DNA of 64,000 nt from Pseudanabaena sp. ABRG5-3 (GCF_003967015.1 NZ_AP017560.1:4726001-4790000); one strand, 5' to 3'; counted from the first letter of the stretch, positions 44,219-53,662 are shown. Numbers and translations are program-made. Notes: generated by a model not told the origin, from the sequence alone.

Positions 44219-46018
44219 TTAGTCCACCTTAGTTAAGTTAGCAATTTTCCATTTACCATCCTCAAATTTTAGGTTGCAAATATATCGCCCCCTTGATGGC
44301 TGCGACTGCGATCGATCAATTTTGCCATTGACATACAACGTCGGACTTTCAAAAATTTCGACCGTTACATTTGCTTGATTATCTTGAATTCCAAACGAGC
44401 CTGCTCGACTTACCTTAAAATCACCATAGCTATAAAAAGCATTATTACTTTGTAACCAGTCAATCGAACCTTTGCGTTTTTCATAGGCTTCCCCTGTAGT
44501 GAGTTCTGCCAATAGCTGGCGATCAAAGGGTGGGGCAAACATTTGATTTTTAGCCGCTACTAAATTATTCACAAGATCCACCGCTTCCGACTCCGATAAA
44601 GGGGCGATCGCTGTTTTCGTTGGCTTAGTAGTAGGTGTAGCAGTGGGACTAACCTTAGCAGAGGGAGAAGACTTAGGAGTAGCAGTAAGACTAGCAGTCT
44701 CAATAGGTGACGTTGAGGGACTGGCGACAGTTGGAGAATTTGGGCTGGGCGTAACCGTCGGCTTACTAGTTGAGTTATTGGCAACAGGATTCAAGGTATT
44801 AGAGCTATTGCGCGTTGCCATCACTGCACCAATCGCGATCGCTGTAGCAAAGGCAGCTACCCAAACCGCAATCCACAAACCCTTATTACTGCGATTATAA
44901 TCACTAGATTGATAGGGTGCAGATACCTGTACCGTATGCTGTGGAGGATTTTCGGAGGGGGCAGGATAGCGATTAACGGGAGTAGTGGGTGGTGGTAATG
45001 GTGTAGTTGTGGCAGGTAATGGCTGTACTAAGGGTTGAACTGATGGAATTGGCGGTTGGGCGATCGCAGGATTATGGGGCTGTGTCGGCGGAACCTTAGG
45101 TAAAACCTCAGTACCCAAATCATTGCCACTATTAGTAGTCACTATCGTGGACTGAATACCATTAGCAGACTGCACTGATTGATGGGTTGGTAGATGATGT
45201 GATCCCAGATTTGCTAAAACTTTGCGGATCTCCGCCGCCGATTCATAGCGATCTTTGTAGTGATAGCGAGTCATCTTGGTTAATACATCAACTAGCCCCG
45301 TTTTATTAGGCACAAGATGCTGCCATATTAATTCCCCCGTTTGGTAGTCCTCTTGCAATTCACGAGGCTGCAAGCCAGTGAGCGATTGAATACCAATAAC
45401 ACCGATCGCATATAAATCACTACTAGGACGGGGTTTCCCTTGGGCTTGCTCACTGGGCATATAACCTAAAGTCCCGATCGCCACTGTTGCCGCCGTGTGC
45501 ATCTCTTGATTCATCTGCGTCTGCACCTGCTTAATTGCGCCAAAGTCAATTAGCACCAACTTCCCGTCGGATTTACGGCGAATAATGTTATCAGGCTTCA
45601 GATCACGGTGAATTACCCCTTGAGCATGGGTATATTCCAAAATACTTAATAAATCATCTAATATTTGAATTACTTGGGCTTCACCCATTCGATAGCCGCG
45701 TACTAATTCTAATTCCAGCGATCGCCCTTCAACAAATTCTTCTACTAAGTAAAATTCTCCCGCCTGCTCAAAATAGGCAAGTAAGCGAGGAATGCGATCG
45801 TGATCGCCTAACTTTGCAAGGACTTGCGCCTCACTGGTAAATAAGCGATTGGCTACTTTGAGATATTCGCGATCACCACTAGCAGGCTTGAGGTGTTTGA
45901 CTACACAAAGCGGCTCATTGGGTATGCGCGTATCATGGGCTAAATATGTATGTCCAAAGCCCCCCTCACCTAATTTGCTAGCAATGCGATAGCGCCCATC
46001 TAGTAACTGACCAATCAT
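44219..46018 (-). CDS. Hanks-type Ser/Thr protein kinase with IMS (ARC6-like) tail
   Basis: A 599-residue protein. The N-terminal kinase domain (about 1-270) has the glycine loop LGEGGFGHTY, the catalytic loop HRDLKPDN and the DFG motif, so it should be active. A Pro/Thr-rich linker leads to one membrane helix (about residues 380-400), a Ser/Pro/Thr-rich stretch, and a C-terminal domain (about 480-599; 'EAVDLVNNLVAAKNQMFAPPFDRQLLAELTTGEAYEKRKGSIDWLQSNN') of the IMS type known from the chloroplast division protein ARC6. So a cytoplasmic kinase with a domain on the other side of the membrane; targets unknown. Confidence 0.92.
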   Translation of the reverse strand: MIGQLLDGRYRIASKLGEGGFGHTYLAHDTRIPNEPLCVVKHLKPASGDREYLKVANRLFTSEAQVLAKLGDHDRIPRLLAYFEQAGEFYLVEEFVEGRSLELELVRGYRMGEAQVIQILDDLLSILEYTHAQGVIHRDLKPDNIIRRKSDGKLVLIDFGAIKQVQTQMNQEMHTAATVAIGTLGYMPSEQAQGKPRPSSDLYAIGVIGIQSLTGLQPRELQEDYQTGELIWQHLVPNKTGLVDVLTKMTRYHYKDRYESAAEIRKVLANLGSHHLPTHQSVQSANGIQSTIVTTNSGNDLGTEVLPKVPPTQPHNPAIAQPPIPSVQPLVQPLPATTTPLPPPTTPVNRYPAPSENPPQHTVQVSAPYQSSDYNRSNKGLWIAVWVAAFATAIAIGAVMATRNSSNTLNPVANNSTSKPTVTPSPNSPTVASPSTSPIETASLTATPKSSPSAKVSPTATPTTKPTKTAIAPLSESEAVDLVNNLVAAKNQMFAPPFDRQLLAELTTGEAYEKRKGSIDWLQSNNAFYSYGDFKVSRAGSFGIQDNQANVTVEIFESPTLYVNGKIDRSQSQPSRGRYICNLKFEDGKWKIANLTKVD

Positions 46019-46060
46019 GCTCGCTCACTCCAATTTTGCAATAAATATAGCAAAAAAACA

Positions 46061-46096
46061 GATATATCAAGGTGCTTCGTCTTGCCTTGATATATC
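46061..46096. repeat. hairpin upstream of the Ser/Thr kinase gene
   Basis: GATATATCAAGG pairs with CCTTGATATATC around a 12-nt loop. Confidence 0.5.
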
Positions 46097-46127
46097 GAGA
46101 GTTGCGGCACATTGTGCCGCAACTCTC
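46097..46127. repeat. second hairpin upstream of the Ser/Thr kinase gene
   Basis: GAGAGTTGCGGCACA pairs with its perfect complement, directly beside the previous hairpin. The rest of the 320-bp gap (46019-46338) shows nothing further. Confidence 0.5.
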
Positions 46128-46338
46128 TTTGAGATTATAGAGAATTAAAAGTTAGGCTTCTTGCTGGCTTCATATCCTTACCAATAGAAGTACACGTTGG
46201 TTTATGATGGTTAGGCTGTACTCCTCAAAGTGACTATGTCCACAAACGATATAGCCTAGAATAGGTATACAGCTTTTAGAAACGGTTTGTAGACAAGGAC
46301 TAGTAAACTGCTAGCCGCACCAGTTGTTTTGATGATTT

Positions 46339-46683
46339 ATGGCTAGATACACTCAACATTTCTTAGTTGAAATCGCTCCCGAAAACTTGCATTCAACGAT
46401 TATCAAAACGTTGGAATCCTGTAGCTTGGTAATTACCTATGAAACCGATGACTATGTAATTGCTCAAGAAACAGAAACTACTTCCCACGCCAAAATTGTG
46501 ACTGTGGAAGTTCTGATCCATCGCTCTGAAATCGAAGGCAATCAAGCAAAATTGACTAGCGTTACTAAAAACGCCGAGTTACCACTGCGCGTTAATAATC
46601 ACTGTCAAAGCATCTCCGATCGCGTTTCTAAGGCATTCAGTGATAGCCCAGAATGGAAGCTATTAGAAATATCAGGATATTAG
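46339..46683 (+). CDS. conserved hypothetical protein upstream of smpB
   Basis: A 114-residue protein of unknown function, conserved in appearance with alternating strands ('HFLVEIAPENLHSTIIKTLESCSLVITYETDDYVIAQET', 'AKIVTVEVLIHRSEIEGNQAKLTSVTKNAELPL') and a helical end. It resembles a small alpha/beta ferredoxin-like fold. It ends 20 bp before smpB on the same strand and is probably co-transcribed with it. Confidence 0.75.
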   Translation: MARYTQHFLVEIAPENLHSTIIKTLESCSLVITYETDDYVIAQETETTSHAKIVTVEVLIHRSEIEGNQAKLTSVTKNAELPLRVNNHCQSISDRVSKAFSDSPEWKLLEISGY

Positions 46684-46703
46684 ACAGTCTGTAATGGGAA
46701 TAA

Positions 46704-47162
46704 ATGGCAAATTATTATCGTGTTCTCGCCGAAAATCGGCAAGCTAGATTTAATTACGAAATTCTCGAAACCCACGAAGCAGGGATCGAGCTACTTGGCA
46801 CGGAAGTTAAATCTATTAAAGGGGGAAAAGCCAATCTGAGGGATGCCTATGGCATTGTGCGAAAGGGGCAGATCATGCTGCTAAATATGTATATTTCGCC
46901 GCACCATACCACCAGTTCGTACTTTAATCATGAGCCGACCCGCACACGTCGGCTATTAATGCACAAGGACGAAATCCGTAAACTCATCGTGGCAGTACAA
47001 CAAAAAGGTTTAACTCTAGTACCGCTTAAGGTTTATCAAAAGGACGGTTGGATCAAGGTTGATTTAGCCCTAGTAAGACAGAAGAAACTCCACGATAAGC
47101 GTGACGATATGAAAAAGCGCGATGATAAACGCGATATCGAAAGAGTCATGAAAAATCGTTAA
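46704..47162 (+). CDS. smpB: SsrA-binding protein SmpB
   Basis: A 152-residue protein that binds tmRNA and brings it to stalled ribosomes for trans-translation. It has 'VLAENRQARFNYEILETHEAGIELLGTEVKSIKGGKANLRDAYGIV', 'HHTTSSYFNHEPTRTRRLLMHKDEI' and 'LVPLKVYQKDGWIKVDLALVRQKKLHDKRDDMKKRD', the basic tail typical of the family. Normal length. The tmRNA gene itself is not in this window as far as I can see. Confidence 0.97.
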   Translation: MANYYRVLAENRQARFNYEILETHEAGIELLGTEVKSIKGGKANLRDAYGIVRKGQIMLLNMYISPHHTTSSYFNHEPTRTRRLLMHKDEIRKLIVAVQQKGLTLVPLKVYQKDGWIKVDLALVRQKKLHDKRDDMKKRDDKRDIERVMKNR

Positions 47163-47305
47163 AACTCAAAAAATATTCGTTTATTTACACTAATTTGTAA
47201 ATTAGCAATTGTTCACAAAACTTGTGGTAGTTTAAAAAGTACACTGTAGGCATGTTGACCAAAATCAAGTTGATACATTGCAGCTCTAGAAATTAAAAAG
47301 TTATT

Positions 47306-48082
47306 ATGTCTGCGCCATCTCAATTTGCTATCAATTTTAGTGAAAAATTTCCAAGTCTAACGAACTCACCTATCTTAGAGGCTGTAATTCATTGGGATGC
47401 TCCTACCAGTAAGTCACTAGAACAAACATCATTAAAAGAAAAGTTAACCAATCGTTTACCTGATTACCCTATTATCCAACCTCAGTATGGTGTTGAGGTT
47501 AAGATAGATGCACCAAGTGATATGCCTCAATTCTTGCAAAAAACACAATGGAGTGGTTTTAGGCTTGAAAACATCTCACAAAATTATGTAGCTCAATTTA
47601 ACAATACGGGAATTGCTTTTAGTAGGATTAAATCTTATGAAGGGTGGGAAAACTTCAAGAACGAAGCATTACGGATTTGGAATACTTTTGTAGAATTAGC
47701 AGAGCCAGAAACAACTCGCCGCTTAGGAGTACGATTCATTAACCGAATTCTTGTCAAACAAGATGAGTCAATCTCAACCTATCTTACAAGTGATCCATAT
47801 ACACTTTCTGGGCTAGCAATATCTCCAAGATCGTTTTTTTATCAAGATACTTACCAAGTTAGTGATTATCCTTATCAAATTAACTTAGTTCGTACTATCC
47901 AACCCAATCAATCTGGAACAGGAAGTGAGCAAGCCCTAATTGTAGATATTGATGTATTTACAAATGAGGTTTCTAGTATTCGGGATGATTTAAACCAACA
48001 ACTTGCTGAAATGCGTTGGCTTAAGAATAAAATATTTTTTAGTAATATAACTGATACCGCCTTAAACAATTTTGGGAGTTAA
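47306..48082 (+). CDS. TIGR04255 family protein
   Basis: A 258-residue protein with the TIGR04255 pattern: an N-terminal 'LTNSPILEAVIHWD', a middle 'WSGFRLENISQNYVAQFNNTGIAFSRIKSYEGWENFKNEALRIWNTFVELAEPETTRRLGVRFINRI', and the closing 'LNQQLAEMRWLKNKIFFSNITDTALNNFG'. The family is scattered across bacteria in accessory loci and its function is not known. It opens a tight three-gene operon (3 bp to the next gene). Confidence 0.8.
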   Translation: MSAPSQFAINFSEKFPSLTNSPILEAVIHWDAPTSKSLEQTSLKEKLTNRLPDYPIIQPQYGVEVKIDAPSDMPQFLQKTQWSGFRLENISQNYVAQFNNTGIAFSRIKSYEGWENFKNEALRIWNTFVELAEPETTRRLGVRFINRILVKQDESISTYLTSDPYTLSGLAISPRSFFYQDTYQVSDYPYQINLVRTIQPNQSGTGSEQALIVDIDVFTNEVSSIRDDLNQQLAEMRWLKNKIFFSNITDTALNNFGS

Positions 48083-48085
48083 GTC

Positions 48086-48544
48086 ATGATCACAGCTATA
48101 CGGGGAAATACAGAAACTGCTGTTTATATTGACGCAACTACCCAAAAGCAAACAGAGTACTTTGATCAGTCTGTGACTTTGGGTAAGCGCTCAGCGTATA
48201 ACGAGCTAGTTGCTTTTTGGGAAGAGTGTAAATCTCCCAATTGGGATGGCTATAATGCTTTTGCTGTTCAAGAGGCAACTTTATATAAGGCTTATCTGTT
48301 CATTCATGCATTACCTCTAGGTTACCCTTTGCCTTCAGTTGGGGCTGAGCCAGATGGTCATTTAACGCTGGAATGGTACAGAAATCCACAATGGATACTG
48401 TCAGTTAGTATTAGCCCCGAAGGTATATTGTATTACGCAGCTCTTTTTGATAATGAATCTGAGCAAGGATCGGAAGATTTTTTGGGAGAAATACCCCAAG
48501 TTATCTTGGGATTGATCAATAAAGTTCAGGGAATAACGGTTTAA
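48086..48544 (+). CDS. hypothetical protein, second gene of the TIGR04255 operon
   Basis: A 152-residue protein with no family I can name. The centre 'AYNELVAFWEECKSPNWDGYNAFAVQEATLYKAYLFIHALPLGYPLPSVGAEPDGHLTLEWY' recurs in other cyanobacterial small proteins in accessory loci: an NWDGY...A..P..A..F...LP...P.P.....DG...LEW signature. It ends with short strands. Three bp separate it from the gene before and 5 bp from the gene after. Confidence 0.7.
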   Translation: MITAIRGNTETAVYIDATTQKQTEYFDQSVTLGKRSAYNELVAFWEECKSPNWDGYNAFAVQEATLYKAYLFIHALPLGYPLPSVGAEPDGHLTLEWYRNPQWILSVSISPEGILYYAALFDNESEQGSEDFLGEIPQVILGLINKVQGITV

Positions 48545-48549
48545 AGAGC

Positions 48550-48951
48550 ATGATCGATGCTAATCATATCCCTGATATTAGTGATGACGAAATCTTAGCC
48601 CGATATGCAATGCAAAGTAGCCACTTTCGCTCTAGTGATCAAACTGCTAAGCCTGAACTGTTTATGCCACATCCTTATCAGGAATTATCTTTAACCCGAT
48701 ACCTTGATGCAACTGTTGAAGAGGTTTTGTCGTTAGGTGAGAAAACGGCTAAAAAACTAAGTAAAACTCTTTATGGTAGGGCTGACATTGAGACAATTAA
48801 ATGTAAAGTTGCCTCTTTGCAAGTAGTTACAGACCCCACACCAGACAACCCCAATCACGTCAATATTAAAGGATTTCCTCTTGAGAAGCCAGAACAGAAG
48901 GTAATTGCACTAAAATTAGCTGCTGCTGCTAAATTTTATCCAATACAATAA
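48550..48951 (+). CDS. hypothetical protein, third gene of the TIGR04255 operon
   Basis: A 133-residue protein with 'DISDDEILARYAMQSSHFRSSDQTAKPELFMPHPYQELSLTRYLDATVEEVLSLGEKTAK' at the N-terminus and a C-terminal 'NPNHVNIKGFPLEKPEQKVIALKLAAAAKFYP'. I do not know its function; it looks soluble. It ends 8 bp before the convergent ABC transporter gene. Confidence 0.68.
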   Translation: MIDANHIPDISDDEILARYAMQSSHFRSSDQTAKPELFMPHPYQELSLTRYLDATVEEVLSLGEKTAKKLSKTLYGRADIETIKCKVASLQVVTDPTPDNPNHVNIKGFPLEKPEQKVIALKLAAAAKFYPIQ

Positions 48952-48959
48952 TCTTTTTT

Positions 48960-50753
48960 TTAATGGGTTGCCATCATTTCTAGTTGATACAAGCTGGCAT
49001 ACAAGCCTTGTTGAGCAATTAACTGCTCATGATTGCCTGATTCGATGACTTCACCTTGTTTAAGGACGAGAATGCGATCAACATTGCGGATCGTCGATAA
49101 GCGGTGGGCGATGATAATCGTGGTGCGATCGCGCAATAGACGATCTAACGCCTGTTGAATTAAAAATTCGGTACTGACATCAAGGCTAGCCGTAGCTTCA
49201 TCAAGAATTAAAATGCGGGGATCGCGAATTGCAGCTCTGGCAAAGGCGAGTAATTGCTTTTGTCCACCCGACAGATTTGTCCCACGTTCGCGCACTTGCG
49301 TTGCATAGGCATCTGGCAACTCTCGGATAAAGCGATCGACATTCATCAGCTCGGCAGCTTCGATCACCTGCTCGATCGCATAGTCTTCACCGAGCGTAAT
49401 ATTTTCTTTGATATCTCCAGAAAACAAAAAGGCATCTTGCAAAATCACACCCACATAGCGCCGCAGTTCCGCTTGGGTAATTTCGCGAATATCAATACCG
49501 TCGATTAAAATTCGCCCCTTAGTTGGTTCATACAGACGCGATATTAAACGAATAATTGAGCTTTTACCTGCCCCAGTTGGACCAACGAGCGCAATTTTTT
49601 CACCAGCCTTCAGGGTGAAGTTGACATCCTTAAGCACATATTCATCGGGCTTATAACCAAACCATACATGGTCAAAACAAATTTCACCCGTGCCATCAAG
49701 GGGCAAAGACTTAGGATGTTCAGGATCACGAATTTCGATGGGTTCTTGGAGAATGGCATTGATCCGCTCAACCGCCGTAAATCCTGACTGAATCGTAGTA
49801 AATTTCTCGGCTAGCTGACGAATCGGGTCAAAGAGACGTTGTGAAAATAGGATAAATGCTGAAAGCTCGCCAAAAGTGAGGTTATTCTGCACGATTTGCC
49901 CACCACCGAGCCAGAGTACACCCGCGATCGCCACTAGGGCGATCCATTCCAGCGTCGCTGACACCGCCGAATCATGGAAAACTGTGCGATTAACCTCAGC
50001 AACATATTGCTGATTGACCTTGAGATGTTGGTCAGAGTTAAATTTTTCGCGGCGAAATAACTGGACGATATTTGCGCCAATAATATTTTCTTGGAGAATC
50101 GAGTTCAGTTCGGATAAGCGATCGCGTGCTTTGAAATTCGCCTTGCGATATTCGTACTGAAAATAAACGATTAAAGCCGTGACAGGTAAAACCATCATCA
50201 CCAGCAGCAGTGCTAAATCCCACCGCAGCAAAAACATAAATACAGCAATGGTAGCGATCGCCGCCAGATCGCTGAGTACACCCACAGCACCAGTAGCAAA
50301 AACATCCCCCAACGCCTCTACATCACTAGTTAAACGTGTAATCAGTTTACCGACGGGGGTACGGTCAAAGAAACTGGTTGAGAGCGAGGTCACATGCTGA
50401 AATAAATCTTGGCGAATATCCGCCGTGATTTTTTGTCCAACCTTTTGCACCAAGTAGCCCTGCCATGCCTGAAACATTAGTCGTACTGCAATTGTAAGCA
50501 GGATAACTACACAAATCCACCGCAAACCAAACAGGTCTCCATTCTTAATTGGCCCATCGATCGCCTGCTGCACCAGAATAGGTTGCACGGCACTAGCAAT
50601 CGATAAAGGTACAAGTAAAAACAGCGATATTAGTAGCTGTTGAGAATTTTTCTTTGCATAGGGCAATAGACTCAACAGTAAACGCCAATCATTACTCTTG
50701 GGAAGATTTACAGGTTGAGTCTTAGCAGAGCTATCTTTGGAGGTGTTAGGCAC
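48960..50753 (-). CDS. ABC exporter, fused membrane and ATPase domains (MsbA-type)
   Basis: A 597-residue half-transporter that exports lipids, peptides or drugs as a homodimer. Six membrane helices fill about residues 30-320; the ATPase follows with Walker A GPTGAGKS, the signature LSGGQKQ and Walker B ILILDEAT. The frame begins with GTG at 50753, whose first base is the last base of the psbI stop codon (TAGTG), so the two genes overlap by 1 nt and are probably co-transcribed. Confidence 0.92.
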   Translation of the reverse strand: MPNTSKDSSAKTQPVNLPKSNDWRLLLSLLPYAKKNSQQLLISLFLLVPLSIASAVQPILVQQAIDGPIKNGDLFGLRWICVVILLTIAVRLMFQAWQGYLVQKVGQKITADIRQDLFQHVTSLSTSFFDRTPVGKLITRLTSDVEALGDVFATGAVGVLSDLAAIATIAVFMFLLRWDLALLLVMMVLPVTALIVYFQYEYRKANFKARDRLSELNSILQENIIGANIVQLFRREKFNSDQHLKVNQQYVAEVNRTVFHDSAVSATLEWIALVAIAGVLWLGGGQIVQNNLTFGELSAFILFSQRLFDPIRQLAEKFTTIQSGFTAVERINAILQEPIEIRDPEHPKSLPLDGTGEICFDHVWFGYKPDEYVLKDVNFTLKAGEKIALVGPTGAGKSSIIRLISRLYEPTKGRILIDGIDIREITQAELRRYVGVILQDAFLFSGDIKENITLGEDYAIEQVIEAAELMNVDRFIRELPDAYATQVRERGTNLSGGQKQLLAFARAAIRDPRILILDEATASLDVSTEFLIQQALDRLLRDRTTIIIAHRLSTIRNVDRILVLKQGEVIESGNHEQLIAQQGLYASLYQLEMMATH

Positions 50754-50869
50754 TATTCGAGATCTCTGTTACCAGGATTGCGAGATGGATCGCTGTTCAG
50801 GAAGCCAAACACAAACAAACTGATGAAGAATATGACAGTGATGTAGACCACTATTTTTAAAGTGAGCAT
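50753..50869 (-). CDS. psbI: photosystem II reaction centre protein PsbI
   Basis: A 38-residue protein: [20 protein letters not shown], then [18 protein letters not shown]. One membrane helix and the conserved SDPSRNPG...DLE tail identify PsbI, a small subunit that binds D1 during PSII assembly and stays near the reaction centre. The start has a clear GGAG upstream (CGGAGATTATTT). Length is normal. The stop codon overlaps the start of the ABC exporter gene, an unusual partner for a PSII gene. Confidence 0.95.
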   Translation of the reverse strand: MLTLKIVVYITVIFFISLFVFGFLNSDPSRNPGNRDLE

Positions 50870-50998
50870 ATATAAATAATCTCCGTATAAATATTTAAGA
50901 ATTCATTTAAGAATTCATCCTATGTTAAATCTTATAGGAAAAGATGGGAATTCCTGATACTTCCTTCAGAATCGCTATTTCAAGTTAAGTATAAATAC

Positions 50999-51685
50999 TT
51001 AAGCCTTAAAGACTTGTCCTAAAAGTTGCGATCGCTCAATATACAAAGACACCTGACTCGCGATCGATCTCAATAATTTTTCATCAAAAGCGGAATAGGC
51101 AAGGGTAATTTCTTGCACATTTTCTTTCGTAATTGAAATATCCTGAACTTTACGATTTATTAACTGAAATACACCAATTGTTCTTTTTTGAGAGTCAAAC
51201 ATTGGTACGGCTAAAACCGAACGGGTGTGATATTCAATATCGTAATCAAAGGTTTTGTGATGACAGTAGCTAGCATCCTCTGGCAAATCATGGGCATCCG
51301 ATAGATTCAGAGTTTCCCCCGTCAGCGCAACGTAACCAACAATGCTGTCTTGATTAAGCGGTACAGCAAAATTCACCAATGAGCGATCGGGCTGTGAAGA
51401 ATTTTGGGACACTTCAAAACAGACAGTATGTACTGGCGCAGTGCGATCGATTAGATAAATACTGCCTGCATCACTCCTCGTCATTTTTCTGGCTGTCCCT
51501 AACACTGACTCCAAAAAAGTCCTTAAATCATCAGTAATCGATAGAGACAGCGCTAAAGCAAGCAGATCCTCAATCAAGCCTTTGTATTGGTACAGTTGCT
51601 CGATTAATAACTGAGGACTTACGTGAGACAGATCCTCAGATGATTCTAATTGCCAGCCGAAATCAGGAGTCATGGATGTTGCCAA
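50999..51685 (-). CDS. GAF domain protein
   Basis: A 228-residue protein with one GAF domain (about residues 50-215), seen in 'LRTFLESVLGTARKMTRSDAGSIYLID', 'FAVPLNQDSIVGYVALTGETLNLSDAHDLP' and 'TRSVLAVPMFDSQKRTIGVFQLINRK'. This is the type found before HD-GYP and adenylate cyclase outputs, but there is no output domain. It may bind a cyclic nucleotide or another small molecule and regulate a partner. It could be a single-domain member of a two-gene signalling system; no partner is adjacent. Confidence 0.85.
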   Translation of the reverse strand: MATSMTPDFGWQLESSEDLSHVSPQLLIEQLYQYKGLIEDLLALALSLSITDDLRTFLESVLGTARKMTRSDAGSIYLIDRTAPVHTVCFEVSQNSSQPDRSLVNFAVPLNQDSIVGYVALTGETLNLSDAHDLPEDASYCHHKTFDYDIEYHTRSVLAVPMFDSQKRTIGVFQLINRKVQDISITKENVQEITLAYSAFDEKLLRSIASQVSLYIERSQLLGQVFKA

Positions 51686-51727
51686 TATCTTTGTAATTTC
51701 CTGCTCAACCTAAATAAAATCTCAATA

Positions 51728-51820
51728 TATAGCAATCCTAAATCATTTGTAGATTTTTGGGTTTGTAGAAGAATAATCTGTCAGAGGATGATCTTCCACA
51801 AACCTTTTAAGATTGCGATA
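51728..51820. mobile_element. MITE with TATAGCAATCCTAAA ends (copy 2)
   Basis: The left end TATAGCAATCCTAAATC and the complement of the right end, TATCGCAATCTTAAA, are 13/15 identical. The interior ('CATTTGTAGATTTTTGG...TCTTCCACAAACC') resembles the copy at 31312-31402. It is the main feature of the 311-bp gap between the GAF and amt genes. Confidence 0.6.
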
Positions 51821-51996
51821 AAACTAATTAAATATTACTTAGCCTGAGCAGTACAAGCTATGCGAACAATACTAGCAAAATCACCTCAGAAAAATCCTAA
51901 AAACTAAAACTTATCGCACTTTCCATCCTATTGTTTGTACTTCTACCGAAGTCAGAAGCACAAACAATAACAACTAATACCTCGCAGCATCAAGTT

Positions 51997-53466
51997 CTAG
52001 TCTTCTATATCTGCATCGTCATCAGCCTCTCCAGCAAATTGCAGATCATCAATCGGGTAAACATCTGGCCAAGCAGATGCCCCATGTTCGTAGACATCAA
52101 TACCAATGAGATCCGCTTCAGGATTGACCCGCAAGAGTCCCATCGAATTGAGTACTCCAAACATCACAAAAGAAAAGATAACGACAAAAATAATAATTGC
52201 CACTTCCCCTGCAAGCTGGACTCCGAGCAAGTCAAAGCCACCACCCAAGAATAGACCAGCTTTTTTATTGATAGTCAGCGCTGGATGACCAAATAAGCCA
52301 ACTGCGATCACTCCCAGCATGCCACATGCCCCATGGACAGCAAAGGCTCCTACAGGATCATCAATTTCAAACCACTCAATGATGTCTACTACCACCAAGA
52401 CAAGTACACCAGCCACTAAGCCAATAAGTGCTGCGGCCCAAGGCATGATATAAGCACAACCTGCGGTCACACCGACTAAACCCGCTAGTGAACCATTCAG
52501 TCCACAAAATAGATGCCACTGTCGAATGCGAAAGTAGATATAGAGAAATGCAGCCATCGCCCCAGTCGAAGCGGCTATAGTCGTGTTCACGGCAATTAAG
52601 CCGACTAATCCTGGATTGCTCAAGCTCAAAGTTGAACCACAATTAAATCCATACCAACCAAACCACAAAATCATAGTGCCAATTGTGGCATAGCCAAGAT
52701 TATGTGCTGGAGGCATTTGTCCCCATACACGGTTAGAACGAGGACCTAGCAGATAGGCTCCAACCAGCGCTGTCCATCCACCTACCGTATGCACAACGGC
52801 ATCTCCTGCAAAATCATGGAAACTAAGCTTATTAAGCCATCCGCCATTGTTCCATACCCAATGCACTACCACGGGATACATGACAGCACCCATGATAAAA
52901 GCATAAATTAAGTCTCCCCTAAAGTCTGTTCGCTCAGCCATTGCGCCCGTGGTAATTGTACTGGCTGTTGCGGAGAAGGCAAACTGAAAAAAGAACAGGG
53001 ATAAGGTACTGACTGGTGCAGTGGAACCACCTGCTCCCATTGCATATTCGAGCGTCCCATTGTTTAGAGTAAACGCATTATTTAAGAAGAACCCATCTAG
53101 TCCCCAAAAACCATTAGTAGTTGACCCAAAGGCGATCGCAAATCCAGTAGCCCACCATGCGAGAAGAGTTACACCAGCATCTATAAAGTTTTCAGTCAAT
53201 GTATTAACCACTGCGGTCTGTCTGACTAAACCTGCCTCTAGCATGGCAAAACCACACTGCATAAAGAAAACTAAAAATCCCGTGATTAAGACCCAACTCG
53301 TATTGATTGATAGCTTAAGTTCACCTGTGGATTTACTCAAAGCTTCCAATGTACCTGTCTCGACCGCATGGGCGATCGATGGTGTAAATGCGGCGAAAAT
53401 TGCTGCCCCGATCGCGATCGCCAAAAACCGCGCCCACTGATTCTTTTTTTTAATTGCCTTTGCCAT
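51997..53466 (-). CDS. amt: ammonium transporter Amt
   Basis: A 489-residue membrane protein with about 11 helices and an N-terminal signal-like helix (FLAIAIGAAIFAAFTPSIAHAV). Amt family marks include 'GALAAVGGWTALVGAYLLGPR'-type segments: 'GDAVVHTVGGWTALVGAYLLGPRSNR' with a pore His, and 'VHGACGMLGVIAVGLFG' with the second. An acidic tail (residues ~450-489) ends ADDDADIED. It takes up ammonium. ATG 53466 and 53478 are both possible starts. An NtcA-type site lies upstream, so it should be induced by nitrogen limitation. Confidence 0.95.
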   Translation of the reverse strand: MAKAIKKKNQWARFLAIAIGAAIFAAFTPSIAHAVETGTLEALSKSTGELKLSINTSWVLITGFLVFFMQCGFAMLEAGLVRQTAVVNTLTENFIDAGVTLLAWWATGFAIAFGSTTNGFWGLDGFFLNNAFTLNNGTLEYAMGAGGSTAPVSTLSLFFFQFAFSATASTITTGAMAERTDFRGDLIYAFIMGAVMYPVVVHWVWNNGGWLNKLSFHDFAGDAVVHTVGGWTALVGAYLLGPRSNRVWGQMPPAHNLGYATIGTMILWFGWYGFNCGSTLSLSNPGLVGLIAVNTTIAASTGAMAAFLYIYFRIRQWHLFCGLNGSLAGLVGVTAGCAYIMPWAAALIGLVAGVLVLVVVDIIEWFEIDDPVGAFAVHGACGMLGVIAVGLFGHPALTINKKAGLFLGGGFDLLGVQLAGEVAIIIFVVIFSFVMFGVLNSMGLLRVNPEADLIGIDVYEHGASAWPDVYPIDDLQFAGEADDDADIED

Positions 53467-53620
53467 GATTATATCCATACACCGCTAGTTGGCTTGCTAA
53501 GCAATTACCTCATCTGCGGCAATAGCCCATATCAACCGCACAAGCTCATCTGCTACTTTGATGTTTCTATAGTGAGAATTATTCTTTTAGAATTTGGTAA
53601 TGCTAGCAAAGCCATAATTT

Positions 53621-53662
53621 CTTATACGTTTAAGGTTACGCAGCAAAAGTGTCCATTAGTAC
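53621..53662 (-). promoter_or_regulatory. NtcA-type promoter of amt
   Basis: On the minus strand GTACTAATGGACAC (53662-53649; GTA-N8-CAC, one change from GTA-N8-TAC) lies 22 nt before TATAAG (53626-53621). This is the arrangement of NtcA-activated class II promoters. The leader would be about 150 nt. Confidence 0.6.

Noticed and set aside
46684..47305. tmRNA gene near smpB
   Set aside because: No tRNA-like ends or tag-peptide frame could be recognised in the flanks.
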